Assembly: GCA_937887565.1 (NCBI GenBank)
Contig: CALABS010000026.1
Location: forward strand, 1 to 38,143
Direction: 5' to 3'
Length of the DNA stretch: 38,143 bases
DNA from: an uncultured Rhodospirillaceae bacterium
GTDB taxonomy: Bacteria; Pseudomonadota; Alphaproteobacteria; Rhodospirillales; Magnetospirillaceae
Below, one piece after another: positions 1-7,736 of the stretch. A model generated the notes under the pieces. The model was not told the DNA's origin. It searched no databases and saw only the letters and a program-made list of their open reading frames with translations. Numbering within the stretch: the stretch's first letter is position 1; every line of letters starts with the position of its first letter. The position numbers and the translations under genes are program-made.

Positions 1-2
1 AT

Positions 3-55
3 TTCCGCCAGCTTGGGAATCCCCTGCGATTCCGTTAGAGCGGTGAATGCTCTAG
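3..55. repeat. Terminal repeat copy, left end of window
   Basis: These 53 bases are the reverse complement of the last 53 bases of the window (38091-38143) with a single mismatch. Read on the minus strand the unit starts with CTAGAGCATTCACCG and ends CAAGCTGGCGGAA. It holds two small hairpins: TAGAGC paired with GCTCTA, and GGAATC paired with GATTCC. It is a short palindromic interspersed element with no coding capacity. It lies 33 bases upstream of the DNA polymerase IV start. Confidence 0.85.
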
Positions 56-88
56 CGGCGCGGCCGGGGGCGGCGCTATCATCCGCCC

Positions 89-1252
89 ATGCCCGCCCTG
101 TGCCGCGACTGCTGCGTCCCCTTCCGTTCCGGCCCCGACTGCCCCCGCTGCGGCTCCCGCCGCGTGGTCGAGCATCCCGACCTGTTCGACCTGTCCATCG
201 CCCATGTGGATTGCGACGCCTTCTACGCCTCGGTGGAGAAGCGCGACGATCCCAGCCTGGCCGAGCGCCCGGTCATCGTCGGCCATGCCGGCGGCAGGGG
301 GGTGGTGACCACCGCCTGCTACGTGGCGCGCCGCTTCGGACCGCGCTCGGCCATGCCCATGTTCAAGGCGCTGGAACTGTGTCCGCAGGCGGTGGTCATC
401 GCGCCCGACATGGCCAAGTACAAGCGCGTCTCGGGGCAGATCCGCGCCTTGTTCCTGCGCGCCACGCCCCTGGTCGAGCCGGTCAGCCTGGACGAGGCCT
501 ATCTCGACCTGTCGCCCGCCGTCCGGCTGGTCGACCGGCCGGCGGCGGTCCTGCTGGCGCGGCTGGCGCGGGCGGTCGAGCGCCGCGTCGGTATCACCGT
601 GTCGGTGGGGCTGTCGTGCAACAAGTTCCTGGCCAAGATGGCCAGCGACCTCGACAAGCCGCGCGGCTTCGCCGTCATCGGCGATGGCGAAGCGGCCTCC
701 TTCCTGGCGCCGCGTCCGGTCACCGCCATCCACGGCATCGGTCCCGCGACCGCCGCCCGGCTGGCCGAGATGGGGGTGACCACGGTGGCCCAACTGCAGG
801 CCATGAGCGAGGCGGACCTGACCGCCCGGTTCGGCAAGTGGGGCCGCGACCTCGCCGGGCTGGTGCGCGGCATCGACCCCCGTCCCGTCACCCCCGACCG
901 CCCGGCCCGCAGCGTCTCGAACGAGACCACCTTCCGCCGCGACGTCGCCGATCCGATCCGGCTGGCCGCCATGCTGGAACCGCTGGCGGCCAAGGTGGCG
1001 GCGCGGCTGGATCAGGCCGGCCTGGCCGGCGTCACCGTGGTGCTCAAGCTCAAGACCACCGACTTCACGGTGATCACCCGCAGCCACCGCCTTCCCGAGC
1101 CAACCCGCAGGGCCGAGGTCATCCTTGCCGCCGCCGCCGGCATGCTGGCGCGCGAGGCCGACGGCCGCGCCTTCCGCCTGCTCGGCGTCGGCGTCGGCGA
1201 TCTGTGCGACGGCCGCCGCGCCGACCCACCGCGGCTGTTCGACGACCGCTGA
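89..1252 (+). CDS. dinB: DNA polymerase IV (Y-family translesion polymerase)
   Basis: Error-prone Y-family polymerase that copies past damaged or blocked template bases. The palm carries the metal-binding motif AHVDCDAFYASVE (about residues 38-50, Asp41 and Asp43, with the steric-gate aromatic pair Phe45/Tyr46) and the second catalytic motif SLDE (133-136). A little-finger domain follows, and the C-terminus ends PPRLFDDR, which resembles a beta-clamp binding motif. Length 387 aa is normal for the family. The N-terminus adds about 30 residues with two CxxC pairs (Cys5/Cys8 and Cys18/Cys21), probably a small zinc ribbon not found in E. coli DinB. The ATG at 89 includes that ribbon. The gene stands alone just inside the left terminal repeat. 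Family assignment is secure; the zinc binding is inferred. Confidence 0.96.
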   Translation: MPALCRDCCVPFRSGPDCPRCGSRRVVEHPDLFDLSIAHVDCDAFYASVEKRDDPSLAERPVIVGHAGGRGVVTTACYVARRFGPRSAMPMFKALELCPQAVVIAPDMAKYKRVSGQIRALFLRATPLVEPVSLDEAYLDLSPAVRLVDRPAAVLLARLARAVERRVGITVSVGLSCNKFLAKMASDLDKPRGFAVIGDGEAASFLAPRPVTAIHGIGPATAARLAEMGVTTVAQLQAMSEADLTARFGKWGRDLAGLVRGIDPRPVTPDRPARSVSNETTFRRDVADPIRLAAMLEPLAAKVAARLDQAGLAGVTVVLKLKTTDFTVITRSHRLPEPTRRAEVILAAAAGMLAREADGRAFRLLGVGVGDLCDGRRADPPRLFDDR

Positions 1253-1338
1253 ACCGTGCGCAACGCGGCAACCTCTCGACAAGGGCGGTTCCGGCGGATT
1301 ACACCTACAGGAAGAGTATTCGCGCGAGGACTTTCGGA

Positions 1339-1394
1339 TGACCGGGTTTGCAGTCTTTTCCATGCGGGCGGGCGTGGCCGCCTTGATGCCATGA
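1339..1394 (+). CDS. Possible 18-aa leader peptide
   Basis: A tiny reading frame, MTGFAVFSMRAGVAALMP, starts at an ATG shortly after the purine-rich stretch GAGGACTTTCGG. Its TGA overlaps the ATG of the next gene (ATGA at 1391-1394), the arrangement used for translational coupling. It matches no family I know, and so short a frame can easily arise by chance. Confidence 0.25.
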
Positions 1395-1636
1395 GCCTGT
1401 TCGGACGTCGGTCGCGCGGAGCCGAGGTGGCGCCGGGAGACATCTTCCGCAAGGCCGGAACCTACGGCGGCGACTGGGTGGTCGAGCGGGTGTTCGACTA
1501 CCCCGACATTCCGCGCCATGTGCGCCTGGTCGAGCGCAATGGCGCCCGCGCCATGACCGTGGCGGTCTCCATGCTGTTCGACGCGGAGTGCTTCACGCCG
1601 CTGGCGCAAGGGGTCGGGGCGGAGGACACCAGGTAG
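1391..1636 (+). CDS. Small conserved-looking protein of unknown function
   Basis: An 81-aa soluble protein starting MSLFGRRSRGAEVAPGD. I chose the internal ATG at 1391 because the upstream extension of this frame is low-complexity Arg/Gly sequence. The body (GDIFRKAGTYGGDWVVERVF and on, then RHVRLVERNGARAMTVAVSML) reads like a compact beta-rich domain. It has no signal peptide and no membrane segment. I do not recognise a named family and assign no function. It lies between dinB, same strand, 138 bases away, and the convergent ompA-like gene, 17 bases from its stop codon. Confidence 0.65.
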   Translation: MSLFGRRSRGAEVAPGDIFRKAGTYGGDWVVERVFDYPDIPRHVRLVERNGARAMTVAVSMLFDAECFTPLAQGVGAEDTR

Positions 1637-1653
1637 CCGCCACCCCGGCCGGA

Positions 1654-2712
1654 TCAGGGCAGCACGATCTCGACGCGGCGGTTCCTGGCTTCGCGAACGC
1701 CGTCCTTGGTGGGGACCAGCGGTTCCTGCTCGCCCCGACCCACCACCGAGATCGCCGCCGGGTCCACCCCCAGGCCGATCAGCGCCGCCTTCACCGCCTC
1801 GGCGCGGGCCATGGACAGCTTCATGTTGAAGGCCGCCGCGCCCGACCGGTCGGCGTGGCCGGTCAGCTCCAGGCGCGGGCGCGCGCCGGCCTTGGCCGCC
1901 ACCGCCGCCTTCTCGACCTCGATGCGGCCTGCCGGGGTGATGGCGGCGCTGTCCCAGTCGAAAAACACCCGGTAGCGGGAGTCGTGCACCGCCGGTGTCG
2001 GCGCCGGCATGGGCGCCGGCGCGGGAGCCGGTACGGCGGTCGCCGCCGGCGCGGCGGCAGGGGCGGCGGCTGGAGCCGCACCGAACCGGAAGGTGATGCC
2101 GGCGGTCACCGCGTGGGATGCGAATTCCGAACTGGCCGAGGCGCCGCCGGTGGCGGTCAGGCTCGGATCCTGGGTGGCGAAGTAGCGGTAGGCGAGGCTG
2201 AGGCCCAACTCGCGGCTGACGTCCACGCCGACGCCGGCCATGGCCTGGTAGGCGAATACCGCGTCATCCCCCGAGAACCCCGACGCGGCCGCCGAGGCGC
2301 TGGAGTCCACCAGCGCGCCACCCAGGCCGACGCCGATGAACGGGTGCACCCGCTCGCGGGGCAGGAAGTCGGTGACCAGATTGGCCATCAGCGAGGTGGC
2401 GGCGACATCGCCCGAGCCCGAGGCGCCGTTGACCGTGTCCACGTCGGCGCCGCGCCAGCCGATCTCGCTTTCCAGGCGCAGCCGTCCGAGCGTGCCGGGG
2501 CCGAAGCCGTAGCCGGCGGTCGCCAGCACCGCCGGCCCGGCCGCGTAGTCGGTGGACCAGCGCTGGCCGCCGCCGGTGGTGGTGGCGTCCCGGGGCAGGG
2601 CCGCGCCGGCCTCGGCCCCCAGATACCATCCCTCAGCCAATTGCGCGGCGGCCGGGCCGGCCAGCGCCAGCGTCATCCCCGCGACCATGATGCCCCTCGC
2701 CATCAACGACAT
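1654..2712 (-). CDS. OmpA-family outer-membrane protein with peptidoglycan-binding domain
   Basis: A 352-aa outer-membrane protein. Residues 1-24 are a signal peptide ending in an AAA-Q cleavage site. About 25-220 form an eight-stranded beta-barrel of the OmpA/surface-antigen type, starting EGWYLGAEAGAALP. A Pro/Ala-rich hinge (PAPAPAPMPAPTP) follows, then an OmpA C-terminal domain with YRVFFDWDSAAITPAG, the GHADRSG motif and the terminal REARNRRVEIVLP that contacts diaminopimelate. It should tether the outer membrane to peptidoglycan. I start it at 2712 because GGAAAGG lies nine bases upstream of that ATG; an in-frame ATG at 2730 is the alternative. The upstream DNA is strikingly AT-rich. 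It is divergent from the 340-aa gene. Confidence 0.9.
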   Translation of the reverse strand: MSLMARGIMVAGMTLALAGPAAAQLAEGWYLGAEAGAALPRDATTTGGGQRWSTDYAAGPAVLATAGYGFGPGTLGRLRLESEIGWRGADVDTVNGASGSGDVAATSLMANLVTDFLPRERVHPFIGVGLGGALVDSSASAAASGFSGDDAVFAYQAMAGVGVDVSRELGLSLAYRYFATQDPSLTATGGASASSEFASHAVTAGITFRFGAAPAAAPAAAPAATAVPAPAPAPMPAPTPAVHDSRYRVFFDWDSAAITPAGRIEVEKAAVAAKAGARPRLELTGHADRSGAAAFNMKLSMARAEAVKAALIGLGVDPAAISVVGRGEQEPLVPTKDGVREARNRRVEIVLP

Positions 2713-2949
2713 GGCGGCGACCCTTTCCATAAAAAATAAAAAACCCCTTATAGCATTTTGTATATTCAGTATTCTTATGGAAAGGTTAATGCCGCCCTCG
2801 GCGCGGGCGACGGGGAGACCGCGGTCTCGCTCTAAGATCGGGTTCCTTTGTCGCGGGCGGATGTGCATAAAGATTTTGTAAACGGGGGGATTTCACGATC
2901 ACAGGAAGTGGGGCAATATGGCCCGCAGCGAAGCGAGGCGCCCTTCGGC
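2713..2949. promoter_or_regulatory. AT-rich divergent intergenic region
   Basis: The 237 bases separate the OmpA-like gene (minus) from the 340-aa gene (plus). The stretch 2727-2790 is far richer in A and T than anything around it (AAAAAATAAAAAACCCC, TTTTGTATATTCAG). On the minus strand TATAAG at about 2744-2749 could be a -10 element for the ompA-like gene, but I see no convincing -35. A second AT patch lies at 2865-2881. Confidence 0.4.
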
Positions 2950-3972
2950 ATGGAAGAAGAACTCAAACCGATCACCGACAGCGACATGGATTCCATGTTC
3001 GTGCTGCCGCTGTCGATCATCCCGCTGGAGACGCCGGCGCTCCAGAGCGCCAAGCTGATCAAGAACGTCCGCCTCAAGAGCGTCATCGAGATCTTCCAGG
3101 ACGACCAGACCGGCTCGGGGCAGGTCGACATCGAGTCGCTGCCCAAGATGTTCGGCTGGGAGGACGGTCTCCTGCATCCCGACCACGCCATCCTGCGGCG
3201 GCTGGCGCTCCTGCCCAGCTACGACGTCTACAGCCTGCGCATCTCCCTGCGCGAGCACGGCATTCCGGTGAACGACTACTCGGCGCTGAAGCTGTCCCCG
3301 GACAAGGCGGCGGAGCTGACCAAGTACATGATCCTGTTCACCCGCCCGCTGCTGCAGATGATCTACGCCGACGAGGCGGTCAGCGTGAACAGCTACGACG
3401 ACCTGCTCAAGCTGTTCCGCGACCCCGACGTGAAGAAGGCCCGCCAGCGCCTGGAGCAGATGGCCAAGACGCTGAACGTCGAGATCTTCGAGGTGCCGCG
3501 CTTCCTCGAGGACTACGGCGACACCTTCATGTCGCTGTCCTATTTCCGCCACTGCCTGGACCGGCTGGAGCCCTATTTCACCGCCTGCGTGCAGGGCATG
3601 GCCCTGATCCGGAGCCATTTCCAGCTCAAGCAGAACCACAATCTGATGAAGACCTGCGACATGGTCGAGGACACCATCAACACCATTTCGGCCACCATCA
3701 CCGGCCGTCTGGAGGTGTTCGAGAAACGGACCCGCGAGATGTGGAACAACATCAGCCAGGAGGAATTCCGGGCGGTGAAGACCATGATCGAGCGCTACCA
3801 CGTGACCATCGGCGCGGCGCTGTGCGGCCTGACGGTCAAGATGAACTCGTTTGCCAAGACCTTCCCGCGCCCCAATGTCGGCGGGCCGGTCAAGCGGGCC
3901 GACTTCCTGATGACCGAACTGGTCCAGGGCATCGAACTGATCCGCGACGTCGAAAAAAGGAACGCGCTTTAA
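2950..3972 (+). CDS. Protein of unknown function, mostly helical, 340 aa
   Basis: I do not recognise this protein. It begins MEEELKPITDSDMDSMFVLP and is rich in charged helices throughout, with no signal peptide, membrane span or Cys cluster. The middle (FLEDYGDTFMSLSYFRHCLD) and the long helix KQNHNLMKTCDMVEDTINTI suggest a helical bundle that could be a scaffold or binding protein. The frame is open further upstream, to a TTG at 2848 and a GTG at 2908. I prefer the ATG at 2950, preceded by GCGAGG, because the upstream residues look non-protein-like. It precedes the Ehr-like gene cluster by 148 bases on the same strand, so co-function is possible but unproven. Confidence 0.75.
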   Translation: MEEELKPITDSDMDSMFVLPLSIIPLETPALQSAKLIKNVRLKSVIEIFQDDQTGSGQVDIESLPKMFGWEDGLLHPDHAILRRLALLPSYDVYSLRISLREHGIPVNDYSALKLSPDKAAELTKYMILFTRPLLQMIYADEAVSVNSYDDLLKLFRDPDVKKARQRLEQMAKTLNVEIFEVPRFLEDYGDTFMSLSYFRHCLDRLEPYFTACVQGMALIRSHFQLKQNHNLMKTCDMVEDTINTISATITGRLEVFEKRTREMWNNISQEEFRAVKTMIERYHVTIGAALCGLTVKMNSFAKTFPRPNVGGPVKRADFLMTELVQGIELIRDVEKRNAL

Positions 3973-3993
3973 CCCCCATCCGTTCATCAGGGG

Positions 3994-4023
3994 TTGCCGT
4001 CCGGCCGGGCGGAGCGCTACGAT
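3994..4023 (+). promoter_or_regulatory. Candidate promoter of the hyf-like operon
   Basis: TTGCCG (3994-3999) and TACGAT (4018-4023), with an 18-base spacer, resemble -35 and -10 elements of a housekeeping promoter. They lie about 100 bases upstream of the first membrane-subunit gene. This rests on sequence likeness alone. Confidence 0.3.
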
Positions 4024-4120
4024 TCCCTCGCCCACGATAATTCAGTCACAGGCCGCCAAGGGCGCGGCGTCGTCTGCTCCGTCCGGAGCTGGAGGGGTCT
4101 TTGCGTTCTCGGGTGCGTCC

Positions 4121-6130
4121 ATGCTGATCGCGGCACCATTGCTGGCGCTGCCGGTCCTCGCCCTGTTCGCCGTGCTGGCGCGGCGGGCGGCCTGGAGCCA
4201 TGCGGTGGTCTACGGCGGTGCCTTCCTGGCGGCGGTGGCGCTCTTGGCCGGCGGGCTCGACCGTCTGGGCGGCGGCGGGCCGACGGCGCTGACGCTGCCT
4301 TTCGGCCTGCCCTGGCTGCACGCCCATTTCCGGGTCGACAACCTGTCGGCGCTGTTCCTGGTGATCGTCAACATCGCCGCCGCTGCCGCCTCGGTCTTCG
4401 CGGTGGGTTACGGCCCCCACCTGCCGGACCAGCGGCGGGTGACGCCGTTCTTTCCGTTGTTCCTGTTCGGCATGAACGCCGTCCTGGTCGCCGACGACGC
4501 CTTCATGTTCCTGGTGTCGTGGGAATTCATGTCGCTGTCGTCGTGGCTCCTGGTGCTGTCCGACCACACCCGCCCCGAGACCCGCAAGGCGGCCATGGTC
4601 TACTTGACCATGGCGGTGTTCGGCACCTTCTGCCTGCTGCCGGCCTTCGGGCTGCTGGCCGGCGCGGGCGGCGACTTCACCTTCGACGCCATGCGCATGA
4701 AGGAGCTGGCGCCGGCCTCCGCCTTCCTGGTCGTCCTGCTGGCGCTGCTGGGGGCGGGGTCCAAGGCCGGCCTGGTGCCGCTGCACGCCTGGCTGCCGCT
4801 GGCCCATCCGGCGGCGCCTAGCCACGTCTCGGCGCTGATGAGCGGCGTGATGACCAAGGTCGCCCTGTACGGGCTGATCCGCATCCTGTTCGACCTCCAC
4901 GGCGAGATCGGCTGGCAATGGGGGGCGGTGCTGATGGTGGTGGGCGGCGTCACGGCGGTGCTGGGGGTGCTCTACGCGGTGATGCAGGACGATCTCAAGG
5001 TGCTGCTGGCCTATTCCACCGTCGAGAATATCGGCGTGGTGGTCATCGGGCTTGGCCTGGCGCTGGCCTTCAAGGCCGGTGGCGAGCCGGCCCTGGCGGC
5101 GCTGGCCCTGGTCGCCGGCCTGTACCACGCGCTGAACCACTCGGTGTTCAAGAGCCTGCTGTTCCTGGGCGCCGGCGCGGTGATGTCGGCCACCGGCGAG
5201 CGGTCGCTGGGGGCGCTGGGCGGCCTGCTCAAGCGCCTGCCGTGGACGGGGGCCACCTTCCTGGTCGGCGCCGCCGCCATCTCGGCGCTGCCGCCGCTCA
5301 ACGGCTTCGTGTCCGAGTGGCTGATCCTGCAAAGCCTGTTCAAGGGACCGACCCTGCCGCACTGGGCGATGAAGTTCGGGGTGCCCGTGGTCGGCGCCCT
5401 GCTGGCCCTGGCCGCCGCCCTGGCGGCGGCGTGCTTCGTGCGGGCCTACGGCGTCGCCTTCCTGGGCCGGCCGCGCACCGCCGCCGCCGCCGAGGCCGAC
5501 GGAAACGCCGTCACCCTCGGCATGCGGCTGTCCCTGGCCGCCCTGGCGGCGCTGTGCGTGTGGCTGGGGGCGGCACCGGTGACCATGACCAACGCCCTCT
5601 CCGAGGTGGTGCGGCCACTGACCGGCATCGAGGTGCCGGTGTCGGCCGACCTGGGCTGGCCGTGGCTGTCGCCGGCCGGGCCGTCCAGCGGCTCGTATTC
5701 CGGCACCATCCTGGTGGCCATGGGGCTGCTGCTGTGCGGGCTGGCGGTGATGCTGGTGCACCGGCTGGGCACGCGGGCGCTGCGGGTGTCCGACGCCTGG
5801 GATTGCGGCCATGCCGAGGACATCCCCCAGACCCAGTACACCGGCCACAGCTTCGCCCAGCCCATGCGCCGGGCCTTCGGCGCCACCGTGTTCCGCGCCC
5901 GCGAGAGCGTCGACATGCCCGAGCCCGGCGACGACGCCCCCGCCCGCCACGTCGTGTCGATGATCGATCCGGTGTGGGACGGCCTGTACCGGAGCCTGGG
6001 CCGGCTGGTGGACTTCCTCGCCGACCAGGTCAACCGCATGCAGTTCCTGACCGTGCGGCGCTACCTGCTGATGATGTTCGCCACGCTGGTGATCTGGCTG
6101 CTGGTCGTGGCGGTGAGGCAGCAGCTATGA
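4121..6130 (+). CDS. hyfB: HyfB-like antiporter-type proton-pumping subunit
   Basis: A 669-aa polytopic membrane protein of the NuoL/MrpA/HyfB family, which moves protons or Na+ across the inner membrane in complex I and group 4 hydrogenases. Visible family marks are the trans-membrane glutamate in FLVSWEFMSLSSW (Glu135), the lysine in GAGSKAGLVPLHAWLP (Lys215) and the broken-helix region HALNHSVFKSLLFLGAGA. The end is HyfB-like: a soluble stretch DAWDCGHAEDIPQTQYTG and a final membrane helix (LLMMFATLVIWLLVVAV). The ATG at 4121 is the only sensible start and has only a weak ribosome site. The gene opens a six-gene run in which the next gene overlaps by four bases (ATGA). Confidence 0.93.
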   Translation: MLIAAPLLALPVLALFAVLARRAAWSHAVVYGGAFLAAVALLAGGLDRLGGGGPTALTLPFGLPWLHAHFRVDNLSALFLVIVNIAAAAASVFAVGYGPHLPDQRRVTPFFPLFLFGMNAVLVADDAFMFLVSWEFMSLSSWLLVLSDHTRPETRKAAMVYLTMAVFGTFCLLPAFGLLAGAGGDFTFDAMRMKELAPASAFLVVLLALLGAGSKAGLVPLHAWLPLAHPAAPSHVSALMSGVMTKVALYGLIRILFDLHGEIGWQWGAVLMVVGGVTAVLGVLYAVMQDDLKVLLAYSTVENIGVVVIGLGLALAFKAGGEPALAALALVAGLYHALNHSVFKSLLFLGAGAVMSATGERSLGALGGLLKRLPWTGATFLVGAAAISALPPLNGFVSEWLILQSLFKGPTLPHWAMKFGVPVVGALLALAAALAAACFVRAYGVAFLGRPRTAAAAEADGNAVTLGMRLSLAALAALCVWLGAAPVTMTNALSEVVRPLTGIEVPVSADLGWPWLSPAGPSSGSYSGTILVAMGLLLCGLAVMLVHRLGTRALRVSDAWDCGHAEDIPQTQYTGHSFAQPMRRAFGATVFRARESVDMPEPGDDAPARHVVSMIDPVWDGLYRSLGRLVDFLADQVNRMQFLTVRRYLLMMFATLVIWLLVVAVRQQL

Positions 6131-7074
6131 GCGCCCTGGCCTGGCAGATCGCGCAGATCCTGCTGGTGGCGGTGCTGGCGCCGCTGGCCACCGGCTATGT
6201 CCGCTTCGTCAAGGCGCGCCTGAACGGCCGCCGGGGGGCACCGCCGTGGCAGCCCTATCGCGACCTGCTGCGGCTGCTGAAGAAGGAGGCCATCGTCGCG
6301 CCGTCGGCGTCGTGGCTGTTCCGCGCCGCGCCCTACGTCACCTTCGCCGCCGTGTGGCTGGCCGCCTGCGTGGTGCCCACCTTCACCACCGCCATCGCGC
6401 TGGCGCCCTCGGCCGACCTCATCGCGCTGGTGGCGCTGCTGGGGCTGGCCCGGTTCTGGACGGCGCTGGCCGGCATGGACGTGGGCACCGCCTTCGGCGG
6501 CATCGGGTCCAGCCGCGAAATGTTGATCGCCAGCCTGGCCGAGCCGGCCATGTTGATGATGACCTTCTCGCTGTCGCTGGTGGCCGGCACCACCCAGCCG
6601 GCCCAGATCGCCGCCTTCATCCTTGGCGGCGATATCGGCGTCGAGGTTTCGCTGGGCCTGGCGCTGGCGGCGCTGGTGATGGTCGCCATCGCCGAGAACG
6701 GCCGCATCCCCATCGACAACCCCGCCACCCACCTGGAGCTGACCATGGTCCACGAGGCCATGGTGCTGGAATATTCCGGCCGCCACCTCGCCATGATGGA
6801 GGCCGCCGCCATGCTGCGCCTGACCCTGTTCATGGCGTTGATCTCGTGCCTGTTCTTCCCCTGGGGCATGGCCCTGCCCGGCGACGGGCCGGCGGCGGTG
6901 GCGGTGGGGCTGGCGGCATTCCTGGCCAAGGTGGCGGCGCTGGCCACGGCGCTGGCGGTGTTCGAGACCATGATCGCCAAGATGCGGGTGTTCCGCTACG
7001 CCGACTTCCTGGGCGGCGCGCTGCTGCTGGGCCTGCTGGCGACCATCTTCCTCTACGTCTCGGAGGCGGTGTGA
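6127..7074 (+). CDS. hyfC: HyfC-like (NuoH-type) membrane anchor subunit
   Basis: A 315-aa protein of the NuoH/HycD/HyfC family, the membrane subunit that links the hydrophilic arm to the pump modules and lines the quinone or E-channel region. The diagnostic stretch is NGRIPIDNPATHLELTMVHE, the group 4 hydrogenase version of the NuoH acidic loop. About eight hydrophobic segments are visible. The start ATG overlaps the stop of the HyfB-like gene (ATGA at 6127-6130), so translation is probably coupled. Its stop shares one base with the next start (TGATG). Confidence 0.93.
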   Translation: MSALAWQIAQILLVAVLAPLATGYVRFVKARLNGRRGAPPWQPYRDLLRLLKKEAIVAPSASWLFRAAPYVTFAAVWLAACVVPTFTTAIALAPSADLIALVALLGLARFWTALAGMDVGTAFGGIGSSREMLIASLAEPAMLMMTFSLSLVAGTTQPAQIAAFILGGDIGVEVSLGLALAALVMVAIAENGRIPIDNPATHLELTMVHEAMVLEYSGRHLAMMEAAAMLRLTLFMALISCLFFPWGMALPGDGPAAVAVGLAAFLAKVAALATALAVFETMIAKMRVFRYADFLGGALLLGLLATIFLYVSEAV

Positions 7075-7736
7075 TGGGGCAGATCAGCTACGAGGTCGCC
7101 CACCTGCTCGGCGCCACCATGTTGATGGCGGGGTTCGGCCTGCTGTATCAGCGCCGCCTCTACGCCGTGCTCAACACCTTCGCCTTCCAGGCCCTGGCGC
7201 TGGCGGCGGCGGCGGCATGGCAGGCCCATGTGCAGCACGCGCCGCATCTCTACGTCACCGCCGGCATCGCCCTGGTGTTCAAGGGCATGCTGGTGCCCTT
7301 CGCCCTGCACTGGCTGGTGGAGAGGCTGGGCATCCACCGCTCGGTGGACACCGCCCTGTCCATCGGCTGGACGATGATCGTCGGCGTGGTGCTGGTGGCG
7401 CTGTCCATCCTGCTGGTGCTGCCGGTGACCGCCAACGCCGCCGCGCTGACCCGCGAGAGCCTGGCGGTGGCCATGAGCGTGGTGCTGCTGGGCATGCTGA
7501 TGATGATCACCCGCCGCAACGCGGTGACCCAGGTGGTGGGCTTCATGGCGCTGGAGAACGGCCTGCTGCTGGCCGCCGTCTCGGCCAAGGGCATGCCGCT
7601 GGTGGTCGAGATCTCGGTGGCCTTCTCGGTGTTGATCGCCATGACGCTGTTCGGCATCTTCTTCTTCCGCATCCGCGAGCGCTTCGACACCCTCGACCTC
7701 CAGTACCTGGAAACCTATCGGGGGGACCGCCAGTGA
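7074..7736 (+). CDS. hyfE: HyfE-like membrane subunit
   Basis: A 220-aa small membrane subunit of the HyfE type, whose C-terminal half resembles NuoK of complex I. Hydrophobic segments run through LLGATMLMAGFGLLYQRRLY, the NuoK-like part around VVLLGMLMMITRRNAVTQVV, and GFMALENGLLLAAVSAKGMP, which carries the conserved membrane Glu of NuoK. It ends with the charged tail RIRERFDTLDLQYLETYRGD. It begins one base inside the HyfC-like stop codon and overlaps the next gene by four bases (GTGA at 7733-7736). Confidence 0.9.
   Translation: MGQISYEVAHLLGATMLMAGFGLLYQRRLYAVLNTFAFQALALAAAAAWQAHVQHAPHLYVTAGIALVFKGMLVPFALHWLVERLGIHRSVDTALSIGWTMIVGVVLVALSILLVLPVTANAAALTRESLAVAMSVVLLGMLMMITRRNAVTQVVGFMALENGLLLAAVSAKGMPLVVEISVAFSVLIAMTLFGIFFFRIRERFDTLDLQYLETYRGDRQ

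Noticed and set aside
4046..5950. Very long open frames opposite and out of phase with real genes, such as a 634-codon minus-strand frame here
   Set aside because: They are rich in Arg, Gly, His, Gln and Ala, carry no family motif and mirror the codon pattern of the real gene. High GC content makes such shadow frames common.
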